Under the pieces are notes generated by a model. The model saw only the letters and a program-made list of their open reading frames with translations. It was not told the origin of the DNA and made no database searches. Below, in pieces: positions 39,062 to 53,700 of a DNA stretch of 64,000 nucleotides (positions are counted from its first letter, which is position 1; every line of letters begins with the position of its first letter). Both the position numbers and the translations under genes were made by a program. The stretch is from contig NC_088206.1 of assembly GCF_037126465.1 (NCBI RefSeq), positions 29,638,790 to 29,702,789 of the forward strand, in the 5' to 3' direction. This DNA comes from Ornithodoros turicata. Lineage: Eukaryota > Arthropoda > Arachnida > Ixodida > Argasidae.

Positions 39062-39979
39062 TCCGTTGGCTTCGGTACCACGTGGAGGGATGAAGAGGCT
39101 AAAGGTCAATGGGCCATTTGAGAAAAAGGCATCGACGCATGCGCGAGACGGTGGCGGGTCGTAGCAGGACTTTGCCGGACTTTGCGGGACGTGAAGCAGA
39201 ATCTAGCATTCGACGTAGGCAACATGTCACTAAGCTTGGGGGAAGGACAAGAGGCAAATCACATCAAACAGCTCAGGGACATGTTGCCAACGTCAAAACC
39301 AGCGCGCTTGCATTTTACTTCTATGTGCTAGCATTCGAAGTAGGAAGCTGCAACAAACAGCACTGGCATGAATACCGGACTCGATCAGGGTCACTGATGT
39401 TTTCAAGTCTTGGAGCGTGCTCTACAATCAGAAAACCGGAGCCTGTAGGCTAGATTCTAACCCTACAGTTCCTTTGCCTTTGGGCACGGGCCACACCCCC
39501 ACCACACGACCCACGACAGTTATCCTCAACTTTGGCCTCATCTCTTTGTTGCACATTTTTTATCCTCAGCCTGGTACACAAGTGTTGCATATGACACGGC
39601 TTATTCAACAGATATTGTTCATTTTCTGTGCTACTTACCCACATCTGAATTAATTCAGCCATACAAAGGCAATACGGACTTTTTCACTTTTGTTTCCCGA
39701 GGGCACATGCACATTATGACGCCTCAGACGATAGCACAATAAGACAGACAAAATAGCCTTTTCTCGTCTATTGACACGGAACATTTACAGGCCTTTCTTT
39801 ACCTGCTACCACGGTTCCCACCCTTTCAGTCTGCAAATACCGTGCAGAGGGGTGGGGAAGTAACCGCTCTACTCACGTGAAGGTTTCGGCATAGTTTCGA
39901 AATAACACTGTATAATAGAGTCGCGTGTCACACAAGCTGTTTCCATTTCACTGCAGTTTTGTTTTGCCATTAGTATGCA
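39062..39979. other. No gene recognised
   Basis: Contains a near-repeat TAGCATTCGACGTAGG / TAGCATTCGAAGTAGG; otherwise unremarkable. Confidence 0.35.
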
Positions 39980-40262
39980 GGTTTTTTTTTTTTTCATTAA
40001 TATTTAATTAGTTCCCTGTTAGCGCCACGAAGCAACTTTGGGTATGAGTGGCGCACGGACGTGGACAGGTGGAGAGAGAACAGCAGGAAGGAGTGGGGGG
40101 GGGGTTATGTCCTGGGCCGACTTCAGGGGCAACTATGCAGACATTTGTCTGGAAAGTCTTCGGAAATCCCAGGAAAACCTCAGACAGCACAGCCGGTGGT
40201 ATAGGACTCGAACCCACCACTTCCCAGTCTTCAGCAAGCATTGAAATGTGATGCCCATCATG
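39980..40262 (-). mobile_element. SINE with B box and poly(A) tail
   Basis: On the minus strand: a tRNA-like B box GGTTCGAGTCC near 40,205, the core GGCTGTGCTGTCTGAGG, a GACTTTCCAGACAAATGTC block, and a 3' A-run (the T-run at 39,980-39,994 on the plus strand). Confidence 0.75.
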
Positions 40263-40462
40263 GAGTAGTATAGGCATTTATGAATGAGACTCGTCCGTGA
40301 CGAATTACAGAGCATGTTCGTTTTCCCACTTCGGACTTGGTTACACAGTGGTAACAACTGCAACACAGTGGGCTTTGTATAGATAGTCGTTTGAATCAAT
40401 ATGATGTATACTTTTTCTTTTTAACCAAAACTTGCTGCAGTCATTAGACGACAGACAACTGG

Positions 40463-40665
40463 GTGTCAGGCAGAAAACCAGTAGAAGTCGATGGTCAGGC
40501 CAGTACACGCCAAAAGGCGAGGCAAGCAAGAAGGCACGATTGGCTGGCTGGAATGTATAACGTGGCATTTTCATTAGCCCAGTCAATGTCATTTGCATTG
40601 TGCCCAGTGCCGTGTGAACTATCTCAAACTATATATAGGTTCTATGGGGAGCTGTTACCGCGCTG
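40463..40665 (+). repeat. Partial copy of the hAT-type element at 19,607-20,514
   Basis: Matches about the last 170 bases of that element (AAAACCAGTAGAAGTC, GATTGGCTGGCTG, TATGGGGAGCTG). No full element was found. Confidence 0.6.
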
Positions 40666-42835
40666 GGCCCTGCCACGCCACGCTCCTTTCTTTTTTTGCC
40701 CTGTCTTGTATTGGATAAAGTGGAATGTGAGGGACTGTATCAAACTGTATCAAATTCTTGAGACTTGAAAGCTGATAACTTGGTTTGGAGGGTTCTAATA
40801 ATAGATTAGAGGTTGTCCATAGCTCCTTCGTGTGGCTCAATGTAGCATTTGATTCGTCATTTCAGCTATCGCTCAATATTTGGCGACAATGATAAAAACA
40901 AAAACCTCAAGCCGTATATCTTATTCCGCCGGTTTTTACTCCGACTTCGCCAATTTCTGCACATTTTGTGTCCGGATTACACCTTTATCCGAACATCAAA
41001 CGCAAAAGCCTCGAATATCCTAACTGTTCAAGTGAAATCTGAACAGGTGGCAATCGCCCCTTTTTCCTGGAGTTGAAAACTGCCGGGCACAACTCCAATC
41101 ATGCCAAGCTGCAGAAGGTCAAACAACACATCTTGTCCCAAACGTTGTCAAACTGTATAGTTAATTGTAATCCTAGCAGCACCGTTGTACACTGTCGGCT
41201 TCACATCTGAATGGCAACATATATGTTTATGTAGTTCCTCATCAGTGGCAGGCATAAAAAGTGGCAAACGCTTTGAATAGTCGTACATTACTCTTATTTG
41301 GCAGCTCGCTGACATCAGTGTTGCAACTGTACCCCTCCATCGTAAGTGGAAATCGGTTGCCAGTGAAAGGGCAGATCTGGGGCACGCAAGAAGCCCTATG
41401 TTTGCTGGCACAGAACACTGCTTATGATCTTCCTCGAGTGTGTGATGAAAGATTGAGTGTCCCAAGTGGATGATGTTGTTTCCTGGGACTACACGGTCCT
41501 GATTATTGAACCGAAATAGCTTTCCATGCCCATCGTAGATACGAAGAGAACAAGCTCACGCGCTACGCTCATACCAACCAGAGTGCCAACCACTTTATTT
41601 TGCAGGTTGGCCGCACGACAGTGTCGATCTTTTCTGAAGAAATGGCCCATTGTTTGAATATGGTATGATTATTCTGAGGTTCGAGCATGTGCTCAAACTC
41701 GTCGTTGTGTTTATCTCTCTCCAGAATACAAGCAGAATACAGAAGAAAACAAAGTCTGTGCCAGGTATTTTGAGGGTTATCACTCACAAAACGCAATGTG
41801 AAACAAATATTGGACCTTGTTTGTTTGTGTGTAAGGAAACAAAAGAGGAGAAATTGAACTCGTCTCCCGACTTGTTCTGCATATTCAACCTTGGACACTA
41901 CTTATACATAAATACAGAGCGATTTTTTTCACTCTCACACACACACACACTCAGCAGCACCTCTAGAAGGGCTTAATAGTTTATTTTCTCGCTACACAGA
42001 AACATGTTTCATATATTACATCATACATAACAATAAATAAATTATACAGTTCTGTATAGAGTTCTAACTACACATTCTATTTCGCTGGTTCTTGAAGTCA
42101 CATGCACTCAAATCGAAGAAAATTTCCACCATGAATGGATTATGTGAAGACTGATGCAGTTTCAACTGTTGTTGGCTAATGTAGTACGAAATTAAAGTAA
42201 GCTGTAGTAGTATTTTATGTAGCAATCTTACATTAATTTACATGATCCACAATGTAAAATACTTTGGCAGGACAGCATATGAACATGCAAGAGATACGCA
42301 TCAAACTTTGATCACATTAGTCAGCGAGAGGCAAGTTGCTCTGTTCAGAGGTGATGTTGGTCGACAGGTGAACGCTGAGAAGTTGACATGTTGTTATAGT
42401 AATAGCTTTCCATTGTGTTAGTCAAGTAAAAGTGGTAGCAATAGCACAGAATTTTTCTTTCTGCATTCCCATGCAAAGTCTGAAAATTTCCGGTGTGATA
42501 GTGGCGAGAGTGCTGGACCATTCTCCTTGTGCAAACAGCATGAAGGGTACGTTCATATTAAAATTGCCTCTTATGAGTTATTGTATTTCTTACAAACTTT
42601 TTTTGCTCCAATATTTTAAAATGAGGCTTAAGGTAAATGAATACATTATTTCCCTAAAAATGAGGTGCCCAATAAGTGTGGCTTCACTCCAAGCAGTTCT
42701 CTAAAAACAATTTTCCATGTGTATAGCTCCTTCACCTCCCGACAAACTCTGTGAGGCTACAGGTGGCCAGAAAATATGCCAAACTTGTTTATCAACAGCA
42801 CACACACAATGCCATGTTTGTAGCTGCCCCATATT
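40666..42835. other. No gene recognised
   Basis: AT-rich with a (CA)n run near 41,937. No frame with family features. Confidence 0.4.
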
Positions 42836-43168
42836 TCCTCCCCACTCCACGTATGTCAAACCCTACAGCGCAAACATAGATGTGTTCAAGTACTCGTTTT
42901 TTGCCGGATGTTGTTGACGCATGGAATAGGCCGACACAGTATGTTGTAGATTTGGACGATTTTGCCACCTTTATGAACCATTTGAGCCATATGGGATAAT
43001 ATTTGCCATTAATATTGTAGAAGTGTATTGTATTGTACTTACACATGCCTTACAGTCGCGTCCTAAATTCCTGAGTTAATCTTGTGTCAGTGTGTGCTAT
43101 GACTATTACCCCCCCCACCTTTTTAACGGTCCTTACGGACTAACAGTATTGCAAATAAATAAATGTGG
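42836..43168 (+). mobile_element. Non-LTR retrotransposon 3' end
   Basis: Frames encode NIDVFKYSFF and, after a frameshift, VVDAWNRPTQYVVDLDDFAT, the K-x-SFF-x-x-x-V-x-W-N-x-L/P ending of CR1/Jockey-type LINE proteins. AATAAATAAATG at 43,157 closes the copy. Confidence 0.6.
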
Positions 43169-44559
43169 TCATGTTACTGTTCCTTTGACGGTGCTGCTAC
43201 TTTTTCTTCGGTGTGAAGCAGCGTAAAGCTTTTACAGGATAAATTTGCAACAGGAAAAGATCCTACTAGCCAAGCCTCTTTTCATAAAAAGAGGGGGTGT
43301 GCCCTGATTTTGTTGTTTTTATTGGTTAACGAAATGTGCCATTAGTTGTTTCTCACTAATCAAGCAACAAATCAGAAGGGTCATGTGCCTTTGTAATCAC
43401 AGACATGGAAGATGAATACTATCTGTGGCTTTTGTGGAAACAGGAAGGCATTAATACTTTGCCATACTATTGCTCATTACGATATTAGATTTCATAATAC
43501 TACTAGATGGCAATTAGGAAGAGAGGCCGCTGGGTACATGCGATCCATTCAGATGCAGAGGGTTCCCTACGTGAACTAAACACACCATTTCTATTGTCCC
43601 TTTCCTTCTACTTACTCAGAAGCTAGCATTGCAACAGCTATCGGGCAGGGTCTCCATGTAGAATCAGTACATCGAAAGATTGTCTTTAAAAGCTTTTGTG
43701 CCATTCTTATGTATATTGTATGTCTTTTGTAAGTTGAAAATGATCGCGGCTCAAAAATAATGTTTCAGCATAAAGTTAGCAATTTGGAGTCAAGTAAATT
43801 TTCATGCTACCAATACCTTCACCATATAATGCTACAGTCAGTCTCTATGGGCACGAACCACTCAGTCGTGGATGCACAAAGGAATGTTCCAGGCCTCATT
43901 AGGTGTTAGAGACTCAAATATGCCTGAACCCTGACAGCAACCCGGGGTCCCAGACTCGCCACCAACACTACTCGGCAAAAGGTCGGTATACGGTATACTC
44001 ATCAGACAGAGCCAACAAAATACACCCAACCAACGGGTTGGTGAATCAGCCGACACTCTTGAGATGGCAAGACCTACCAGAGTTGACAAAATAGGTTCGT
44101 AAGAAGTAAGCACATATAGTCTATTGTTTTGTGGCAGTGAATATGTGCAAAATCATTCTCTTAATAATCATTTTCTGTCAGAAGGTCTGATCTGTGTCAC
44201 GGACCCTTATTTCACCCCTTGTCTTCTACACGTGGAATAATGACTCTGAGAATGCATAGAAGGGAAAACTGAGGAAGGGAAAGTAAATGGCAGGCGGCGA
44301 CTGTGTGTGAGACTGAGTGTCAAATTTGTGGACGGCAGTCAAAGAATGTGTCCTATTACGTACATAGTCACCACTGTATCTGGGTCACAAACATTGTGTA
44401 TCATTTCACTGTCGTGTCTACTGGGGACACATTTCATCTCACTGGACTCCACAACTTTCTTCAAATGAGACATTTGCTTTAAATCTTGGAAAAATAACTT
44501 GATGCGACTCTAACTTGTCCATAACCAAAAAAGAAAAAGAAAGAAAGCGAGACTAGGGA
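43169..44559. other. No gene recognised
   Basis: Includes 43,862-44,100, a GC-richer patch that may be a SINE-like or MITE fragment, with no termini found. Confidence 0.35.
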
Positions 44560-45966
44560 CAACAGGAAAAATGTCCATGACCAAGGTCTCAGCCACAGCT
44601 GAGGAATTTACTTGCGCAGACATCTGCTTTCCCAAAGCTGAACCGAAGGTCACAGAAGCCTCGTTGACACAGTTCATGGTAAACTGTTTATACAGCGTTT
44701 GGTGTGTGTGTCTCCTCTCCTCTGGCCCGCCTGTACGTGCTTACTTTAATTTCCATTGTGTCTATCTTGCTTGAAATTTAAGTGAGCACTGTTGACTTTG
44801 CTGATATGTCCTATATATCAGCCTTCCACCTATCTCTGTTCTTGTGAAAAGGTTTGTCGATGATTTATTATTACTGTCACAGGATAAAAGCATTATCTAC
44901 GATTGTGAATGTCTATTAGGTCTTCCGCACTTGAGCCATCTTTTACTGTTCGAGCTCTCTACAAACGCTATCCTCATTTCCTCGATGTAATGCTCTTGTT
45001 GCATCCTTCACTATGTTGAAGTTACTGTAAATTCGATTTGTAAAAACTTGCACAATAAGGCACAACAAAATGAAACCCCTGATCTTTTGAAGCCGATTCG
45101 GGCTTCATCATCTGAGTTTCTGATATAGAAGCTCGAATAGGCTTCAAAACATCACTGGTTTTAATTTGTTTTGTAGCCGGTGCAAGTTTTTACAGCTCGA
45201 GCACAGATGTCTACTGCCGGACGCTAGACTGTCTTCAGTTACTGTAAGCTGAACCTGAACCTCATCTTGCCGGCTATTGGTTGTCACTAAAACCCTGTTA
45301 AATAGGGAGTAATCTGGGCTTACGTCCAAACAACCTCATGCCTACGTCAATTTCATGGTTCTGTAAGCTAGTTACCCTGATCAAGTGTTACCTCACAGCC
45401 TAAAACGATCAGAGGCAAAATGGCTTGCAAGGACCCAAGTGACAAGTCAGTTAAATGAACTAGTACTGTAATTCCCTACATTACAAAACTTTATGGCAAT
45501 GGCTAGTAAGCTTGACATTAACCTTGTTTGAAAACAAAATTTCTGACTTGATATGTTTACACCATTTGGAAAAGTTACAAGTTCATTATGTGTCAATCAA
45601 ATAGTCTGTACAAGCTGCCATTGGTCTGTGGGTTTTGTTACATTGGCCAAAGCAAGAGATGTTTAAATGACCGCACACAAAAGCAAGCTTTACATGTAAA
45701 AAATAATGATCACGCTTCTAAAGTGGTAACACACTTGGATGATTGCAAGAGCTACATTCCCTTGTGGCATGAGACAATGGTGAAGGCCAGAGAGGCTGAC
45801 TAGAATAGGCTTTTGAGCATGCTTTTGAGGGAGACTTTCTCTCCTCTTGTGGGAACTCTGTCAGCAAGTCTTCTGTGACCTTTGGTCCAGCTGTGGGGGA
45901 GATAATGGCTTTCCCTTTCTGGCCCACTTGGATTCTTCCATTCTGTGTAAATTTCTCATCTGTCAA
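44560..45966 (+). mobile_element. Second Penelope-like remnant with inverted ends
   Basis: About 44,628-44,680 is the reverse complement of about 45,850-45,905 (shared AAGGTCACAGAAG core), so the 3' segment is inverted at the left, as in the copy at 16.4 kb. Between them lie an RT scrap with the catalytic FVDDLLLL (about 44,852) and the GIY-YIG domain below. Confidence 0.65.
45588..45803 (+). pseudogene. GIY-YIG endonuclease fragment of the Penelope remnant
   Basis: Reads YKLPLVCGFCYIGQSKRCLNDR, the Y-x-I/L-P-L-x-CG-x-x-YIGQ-x-x-R-x-LNDR pattern of a Penelope-type GIY-YIG nuclease, followed by VVTHLDDCKS. The first Tyr-based half is intact, but RT and endonuclease are no longer in one frame. 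Confidence 0.75.
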
Positions 45967-47796
45967 ATCAACTTCTCAGTTGCATTTCAGACCTTGTTTG
46001 TGTACATTTTCCTTGCCGTCCCTAATATTAGAATTTTTCGTTATGGACCTATGTCATCAGCTCACTTGTGCATTGTACTGTACCTGACTTTGTAGGATTA
46101 TAGCTCTTACATTTTAAATTCATATCTCTCTTTTCCGGGCACAAGGATAGTACTTGCAAAAGCTGCACTTTTATTTGACATCCATTCATTTGTCCTTTAC
46201 CCAGAAATGTGCGCTACACTGGTTGGCAGTTAGAATCACAAAGTACTTCCTTGCCGCATGAACCTCCTGCATACTTTCTAGTATAGGATGTACTGACTAC
46301 CATTTTTCAAGTGGAAAGGTGGTCTCGTTCTAGAGTAATCAGGAATGTGTATATAATGATTTTTGAATGTGCAGCAATGGTATCAAACAACGACTGCAAA
46401 CAAGGTTTGTTCATGGGTAGTGTCAGAAAGTCCTGTCGTAGTACATAAAAAGCCATATATTATTTGCTTTTATGCCAACAGGAGGGACTGCATGTTGTGC
46501 AAGGTGTCATCTGCGGGCGGCATCTGTATGCTGTGGTCCGTCTGTGTCTTTCTGCTAGCACAGCAAATTCAAGATTGTCATCATAGATGCATGCCACCAA
46601 TTTTTTCTCTTTTTTTTCTTTTCTCTTTTTTCATAGTTGCGTGCAGACATAAAGTGTGTGATTTTAGCCACATAGCCTAGAGGCAGCAGACAAGCAACAA
46701 CCAAGTAGTAGACAGACAAGTCTGAGCCTTGTCTCTCTACTTCTTTGTTGCTTGACAATTTGCATACTTAAGGTTCCGTCACCCAATTCAAAATACTGCT
46801 TGCGACATTTTAGAGAGCATTCTAGCACCTGCATCACATGAACACCACTGCATTGTTGTTGTCACATGCATGCTTACCTTGCTGCAAAGTTGCACAACAA
46901 AGAATGTTGTGCTAGTCTTCCCCTCATTTTTTTTCCACCACCCCCAAGCTACCACTCTCATGTAACAAATGCAGAATGATAGTAATGTTAATTTGCCTTG
47001 GTATTACTGAATTGTAACACCTCACAGCTACTTGAATAGCGGAATAGCTCAGCACAGCATGAAAAGATGGACGATCACATATCTCAGCTGCACATTTAAG
47101 AGGGCTCCGTCACATTCCTCAACAAACACAATTTTGTTTATCTTCGATGACAACTGAGGAACCAAATTAGCCTACTTTAGATAATCCAATGACAGACTGC
47201 ACAGCAATGCATGTAGGGCCATGATTGGATGTCACAAGGCAATTTTCAGATTGGTCAAGAGGTGGCACACAGGATATGTGATTCATGTTATTTGGTGACT
47301 GGACAAACAAGGGAACATAAGTCAGCAATCCTGCTTTCACGTGTGTCAATTATTTTTTGTTGTTGTTGACGGATATGCATTGGCAGTACATCTATTATAA
47401 CACGCAATACTTAATCTTCTATAAAAAAAAAGAGAAAGGATGAACAAACATCTTTGGATGTTGATAGGGTGCTCCCTATCCAAAACACCTATCCAAAAGT
47501 TCAGTTGTTTGTCTCAGATAACACATATGTTTTGCCTCACCTTAAAGAGAGTGTTATTTTTTCGTGTGTCTTCTGTGCTGCAATTATTTTTTCGGTCCAA
47601 GCGCGTCACAAGGGAATGTGGCCATCATTTTGCACTTGTTAGCGGCACTGAACAATGACTAATATCATGCTCTTTGGTGACTCCAGGGTGAAAATGCAAG
47701 ATGTGTCACAAGACCAGCGTATTCTTTCCAAAGGTTCCTTCTGGGTTGCTTGTAAATTGTCTGCAATGGTCACGAGCCCCCACTAGTAGGATTCAC
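45967..47796. other. No firm gene; possible 3' part of the TPRA1 gene
   Basis: No exon matching the end of TPRA1 was identified, though the gene's 3' UTR should begin here if the last recognised exon is read through to the stop at 47,770. Short unrelated open frames otherwise. Confidence 0.3.
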
Positions 47797-50700
47797 CTGG
47801 TAGCATCGGTTGTACACCCCGGTATCGAAGCCCACGATGCTATCTGGTGACTGTAGTGACTGTACGTACAGGGGGTTCACATTGGTTGTATCGAAGTGGG
47901 TACTGTCATATGCTGATGTGTTCTGAAATACACAGTGGTAATATTTCATGATGCACACGTTATGCAAGACATAAGCACTGAAACACTGTTAAAAAGGTAT
48001 TCCACAATGATTCTGTCCAGATTTTCATGTTGAAACTGTTCAGCAAATTTTGCAGTCATTGTACAAAGAGTATGCACACTGGGTGAGAACTCTATACTGT
48101 CTATATTACGTGCAGCCCATTGGCACCAAGCTGTCTAAAATCTCATCAGCACCTAACATCGGCATAGCGAGAAAAATATTTCAGGAGGGGTTCTACAGAG
48201 ACCTTACACGGGAGAAGAGGATTCCACCCTTGTTTCCCTCTCCCAAATGCACTACCAAATGTACCCCCCAAATCCCCCTTCTGGCTATGCATGCCACTGG
48301 CTCCTAACGCTGCTAGAAAATTGGAGAACAAGCATCTCCAAAAAGCCCACAGTGCATTAGGCTCACTTGAAGAAGACAGGACCGATGAAGGAAACATGAT
48401 CCCTATTCCTTCTTTAAGTTATGATGCCCATTTGTAAGAGAAATGTTTCGTTCATTGACAACGTGGTGCCTGTAGTGGGTTGTTCAGCTATATCCAAGTA
48501 GACCACCAGAGAAGAAGATGCATGCATCCCATGTGCCAACTGGAGGGAGATCCTTACTTTGTTCTGATGATGCTGTTTCTGCCCAATGACTGATTATGCT
48601 ACAGTCAGACACAATAAAAGTTTTCCAATAGACTGCAAATATGAAGGTAGCCTGCAAGGTGCCTGCTAAAACCTCCACCCCACATCGTGACTGCAACAAT
48701 CACAGTCACAGCACGCAGACAAACAACACTGAACTAAAGTGCAGAATTGGGGTGGAACACTGAGATTGAGACAGCTTATGATAAACAATGCTTATTGTAA
48801 TGCCAACTTCATACGGAGAATTCTAGCTATATTACATATGTCCGTTGCACAATGCCACATGCAAGAAGTGAATTTTCAAATACTTTTTTATTCTGGGATT
48901 TGTTTGACCTGCAATGCTTATTCATAAATGGAGAGAACTGCACTGTTCTTATCAGCACTCTCAAATCACAGTGTTTATATGATATTTAAAAAAAGCACAC
49001 GCCGTAATGTTCAAGCAAGTGAGGTATTGTTCACGAGGGTCTGAGAAAACAAGTGTAGAGAAATGAACCTGCAGAGTTTTAGACCCCTTCTTAAAGGAAC
49101 CACGAAATGATTTTTTTCTCATTTTTCTTTGACAGAAGAGATGTTTCTGAACACAAAACCAAGGACTTATGTTCTGCAAGTGAATGTTTTGACTATCCTT
49201 GACTTTGCTGACCAATAGCGAGGGAGGCTCCGCCTCCAAATGGCGCGCCAATAGGAGGACTCGGGAGGCGGAGCGCTGCGGCCTCTGCTCTTGCCTAATA
49301 GATGGCGCATCGGTAGCGCTCGGCTCGGGATATGTGAGCCGCTGTCGTCTGCTTCTTCCGGTAGAGCTACGACCTTGAAGCCTCTGCTCTCGCGTAAGAG
49401 ATGGCGCAACATTGGCGCTCCGTAAGAGCACGTGTGGTCGCCATAACTTTGAGCCTCGACCTTGAGACTGGCTGGTAACCTAAATTCCCCGGCGATAGCA
49501 AACCATAGTGCGTAGTTTTGACGATTATGCTTCATGGATATGTCATTACATTACCAAATTTTTGGCCAGTTCGATGTTTCGCTCCGCTCTTATGCGTGAA
49601 CATTGTCTCAGCTCATGAAAAAGGAAAGAAATGTTGCTGCTTTTGTTCTACTCCTCGCACTGAAATAAATAATTTAAAATCATTGTACTGTGTGTTTCTT
49701 TTTTCTTTTTGTAAGTAGTTACGCAAGTATACTGCGTAGTTTTGACGCTTATGCTTCATGGATGCGTCATTACATTGCCAAATTTTTGGCCAGTTCGACG
49801 TTTCGCACGCTCTTATGGGTGAACATTGTCTCAGCTCATGAAAAGGAAAAGAAATGTTGCTGCTTTTGTTCTACTCCTCGCACTGAAATAAATCATTTAA
49901 AATAATTGAACCTCTGTATGCAATAAGGGGATAAGTCGAAAAATCCCAAAATGAGAAAAAGGGCCTGATATGATTGTCCATCCCATTGACACACATGCAT
50001 TTCCCGTTTTTTGGTGTGTGATGACCCCAAATTTGGTAATGTAATGACACTTCAATGAAGCATAATCGTCAAAACTACGCACTATGGTTTGCTATCGCTG
50101 CGTCATCGGAATTTAGGTTACCGGCCAGTCTCAAGGTCGAGGCTCAAAGTTATGACGACCACACGTGCCCTTACCGAGCGCCAATGTTGCGCCATCTCTT
50201 ACGCGAGAGCAGAGGCTTCAACGTCGTAGCTCTACCGGAAGAAGCAGACGACAGCGGCTCACATATCCCAAGCCGAGCGCTACCGATGCGCCATCTATTA
50301 GGCAAGAGCGGAGGCCGCAGCGCTCCGCATCCCGAGTCCTCCTATTGGCGCGCCATTTGGAGGCGGGGCCTCCCTCGCTCTTGGTCAGCAAAGTCAAGGA
50401 TAGTCAATGTTTTTCTCAGGAGGAAATGTACATTGAGTACTGAAATGGTACGGAGCTGATAAACATGGTGACGCACCATGTCGAGTGGCAGCTGGGCCGC
50501 CGTACAGAGAAAACTGACCCTGTTAATACTGTGCCTGATTATGCCACCCACATCATCATCGCTCGCAGAAAAGTCAATTAATTTGTGCAACACTCCTCTC
50601 AGCGAGCTGTGTGCATACCAAACATTAGGAGGCACCCTGGACCATGCGTGTAGTAGTCAAGAGGCAAGAGAAGGAACACGAGAGGGGAGGAGGAATGTGG

Positions 50701-53700
50701 AGGAGAGGTTCGGATGGATGAGATTTCAACTGCTGATGGTTAAAAAGTGGCATGCTTTAATCTGGAAAAAATTCTGATGTATGAGTTCCTCAACAAGAAG
50801 AACGGTTTTCAGCACAAAATGTTAGGGGGTGTTCAGGAAACGTCATAGTTCCATTAAAGCAGGAGGACTCATGCATCACGCATAACAGGAAAATATAAGC
50901 AAAGAGTGACTTAATAAAGGGAAGAACTTACTTGTGAAAATGGTGCGGCAAAAGCATGCATCAAGTCTGGCATGAAAGGGACAGCCGAGGAGGAGGAACA
51001 TGCTCGAGGAGTACAAGAGGGAAAGTTAGCACAGAAGGAAAATTAAAGTGACTAACTAACACTAGTATGCACCACGACGTTACTCTTCCTTCCTCCCATA
51101 CTCCAAACTGACATGGTCTATTACTATGTCTTTAGACATCCCATACTTTTTGGTGCACAATAAATGTGTTTGTCAGTGAAGACCTAGTATACCATAATTT
51201 CACACGTATAAGCCGCAGGACCCCTTTTTAGGAACGTTTTGAAAATCTTCGGACAGACAAGCCGCACACGCAGATAAGCTGCGGGCAATACGACACGACT
51301 CATTTGTGCAACAAAAAAGATCATAGAGAAGGTCATAAACCCTGTGGTCCATACTCCAGGGTCAGCATGGTGTACAACAAGGGATGTCAGTTCTAGTGCT
51401 CTACCAAGATTGGATTGTGCCCTTGTTGTGTGTTTTTCATGGATCGACAGGTTAGTGGCGTTCAGAAGACATGAATCACTGTCACTACTTTCGTTAAACT
51501 GCTGCGGGAGGGAACCAGGAATGTCAGTCAATCCAATGTGGATGCTCCCCTGTTACACATTGTTCGTGCATTGGCAGTGTGGCGCTGTTCCAGAGTCACT
51601 ATTAGCCCTTTCGTTAAAAACAGCACATGAGGAAAGTACCAGGGAAAAATAGTCATCAGATAAGCCGCACCCGTGGATAAGCCGCAGAGCGCCCATGAGA
51701 AAAAAAAATTGCGCATAAGCCCCGGCTAATGCGCGTGAAATTACGGTAGTGATATGGCCCACATGGAACCTTTGCCATGACTCATGGATATTTTGTTTCT
51801 GGGGCACTAAACCAGCATTAGTTACTTAAAGTTTCAAGTTTGACAGGATTGAAGAGCGAAACGTGTAAAGAAAAAAATATGAGACTAATGCACAGTCACT
51901 ATCAAGTCAAGAGCACACTATCGCTTCTTGTGTCCTGAAAAAAGACTAAAAGAAAACAGAAAATGCAACCCAAGATAAGGGCAGTTCCAACAGAGTCACC
52001 CGATACATTTGTTGTTGTTTTGTTTCCGCAAGGTAAGGCTCACCTTCGACGCATGGGGCGGCACTGCGCTCCTTCACCCTCTCACATTGGGGGTGAAGGA
52101 AAGACGCGTCTCCAAAGATGCGCAATGAACAAAATAAAGAATAAAAAAAGGTGTTCCTTCATGAATTTTTTGCAGATGATCTATCGAACTGATTTTTGTT
52201 CTGAAAATGGCTCCGGTATCAGGTGACTGAAGGGACCAGATGTTGGGACAACTTCATAGCTTTTATAATCAAAAAGTTCATTATTAAAAGTTAATTAAGA
52301 CATTGCCTTAGGAGTTTGCTAATGCCCTCCAAAGGGGTGCCCCTCAGCATATGCTATATGCAATTGATTTCATCTCGGGAAAAATGATATATATATATTT
52401 TTAAAAAATATGTTCACATTTAGCTGGGACACCCTGTATTCTGTATGTGCTTTTCACCATGCCACTTCCACCATACAGTCAAACCAGGTATTGTAGAATG
52501 TCATTTTTTACCTGTTTCCCAACCTCAACTATTCTTGTCACATCTTGCAGGGAAGTAATGGTTACTAACTTTTTTATTCCCTTGCAGTTTTAAAATAGTG
52601 TCACTGGGTTATGCAGTCATCCAAAACTTTCCATGCAAATAAAATATTTTTGTCGTGTATGTTAAAGACAAAAAGGAGACAGCAGAAAAGAAAGAGTGCT
52701 GGGTGAAGCATAAGGAGTGTACAGGCAACATTCTTCCCTGAATGCACCTTACACAGCAAGGGGACGTACGAGGCAAATGGGACTTCTACCCAAAGAAACT
52801 ATGCACAATCATCTTGTTGTACAGACGATAGCTTATGACAGAGTTGCTCCACAAAGGCTTTGTAATTTAATTCATCATGAAAAATTGTGCAATTACTACA
52901 CAAGACACAAACTGGAGGTGGAGGAACTGAACGTAGTATCTGGAAACCTAGAACTAAAGCTTAGAACCTAGAACGTATACCACCCTCGCCAGATACAGAA
53001 AGCAAAAGTTACCTCAATACACAAAGGTGGTGAAAATAATTCTTAAACTAACTGCAGGTCCATATCAATATCACATGTGTTTTCTAAAGGGCTAGAGGAA
53101 ATCATTCTCATGAGATTTGAAAAAGTTTTGCAACACACTCGCTTATCACGAACTCACAGTTTGGCGTTAGACAAGGCAGGTTCACAGAGCCCACTTTACT
53201 TACACAAACAAGAGATAATACTAAGGAACTCTCAAAACAAATTATTGACTCTTGATCTTTTTGTGCACTTTAGGAAAGCTTTTTATTTGCTAATAAACCA
53301 TAGCATACTTTTCAATAAGCTTTCCTGTTACAGTGTATGAGGTACTCCATTGGATCTGTTAACGTCATGTCAACAGCATCGCTCTCAATGCGTTGTAGTT
53401 AATAATCATACATCTAGTGCTGTATCAGATAAGTCTGGTGTTCTCCAGGGCGGTATTCTAGGAACATTTCTCTTCAACATATATCACCTGACACTGCTGG
53501 ACTTATTATGGGTGTAACCCTCCTTTAGTTAATCTTAATAAACAGTCCAACGATAATGTCCTAAAAATCAATGCAAATGAAAGTAAAGCTATAAGATTTT
53601 ATTATAGAAATAAAAAAGTTGTTGAAGATCAGCCACTTCAGATTGGGAGATCAATGACTGATCTTGCAGACATGTGTAAATTCTGGGTGCATACTTTGCA

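Noticed and set aside
48961..50459. Mirrored ORFs of 122-156 codons on opposite strands
   Set aside because: They read the two arms of the 49,191-50,405 foldback; the same open frames recur because the arms are inverted copies.
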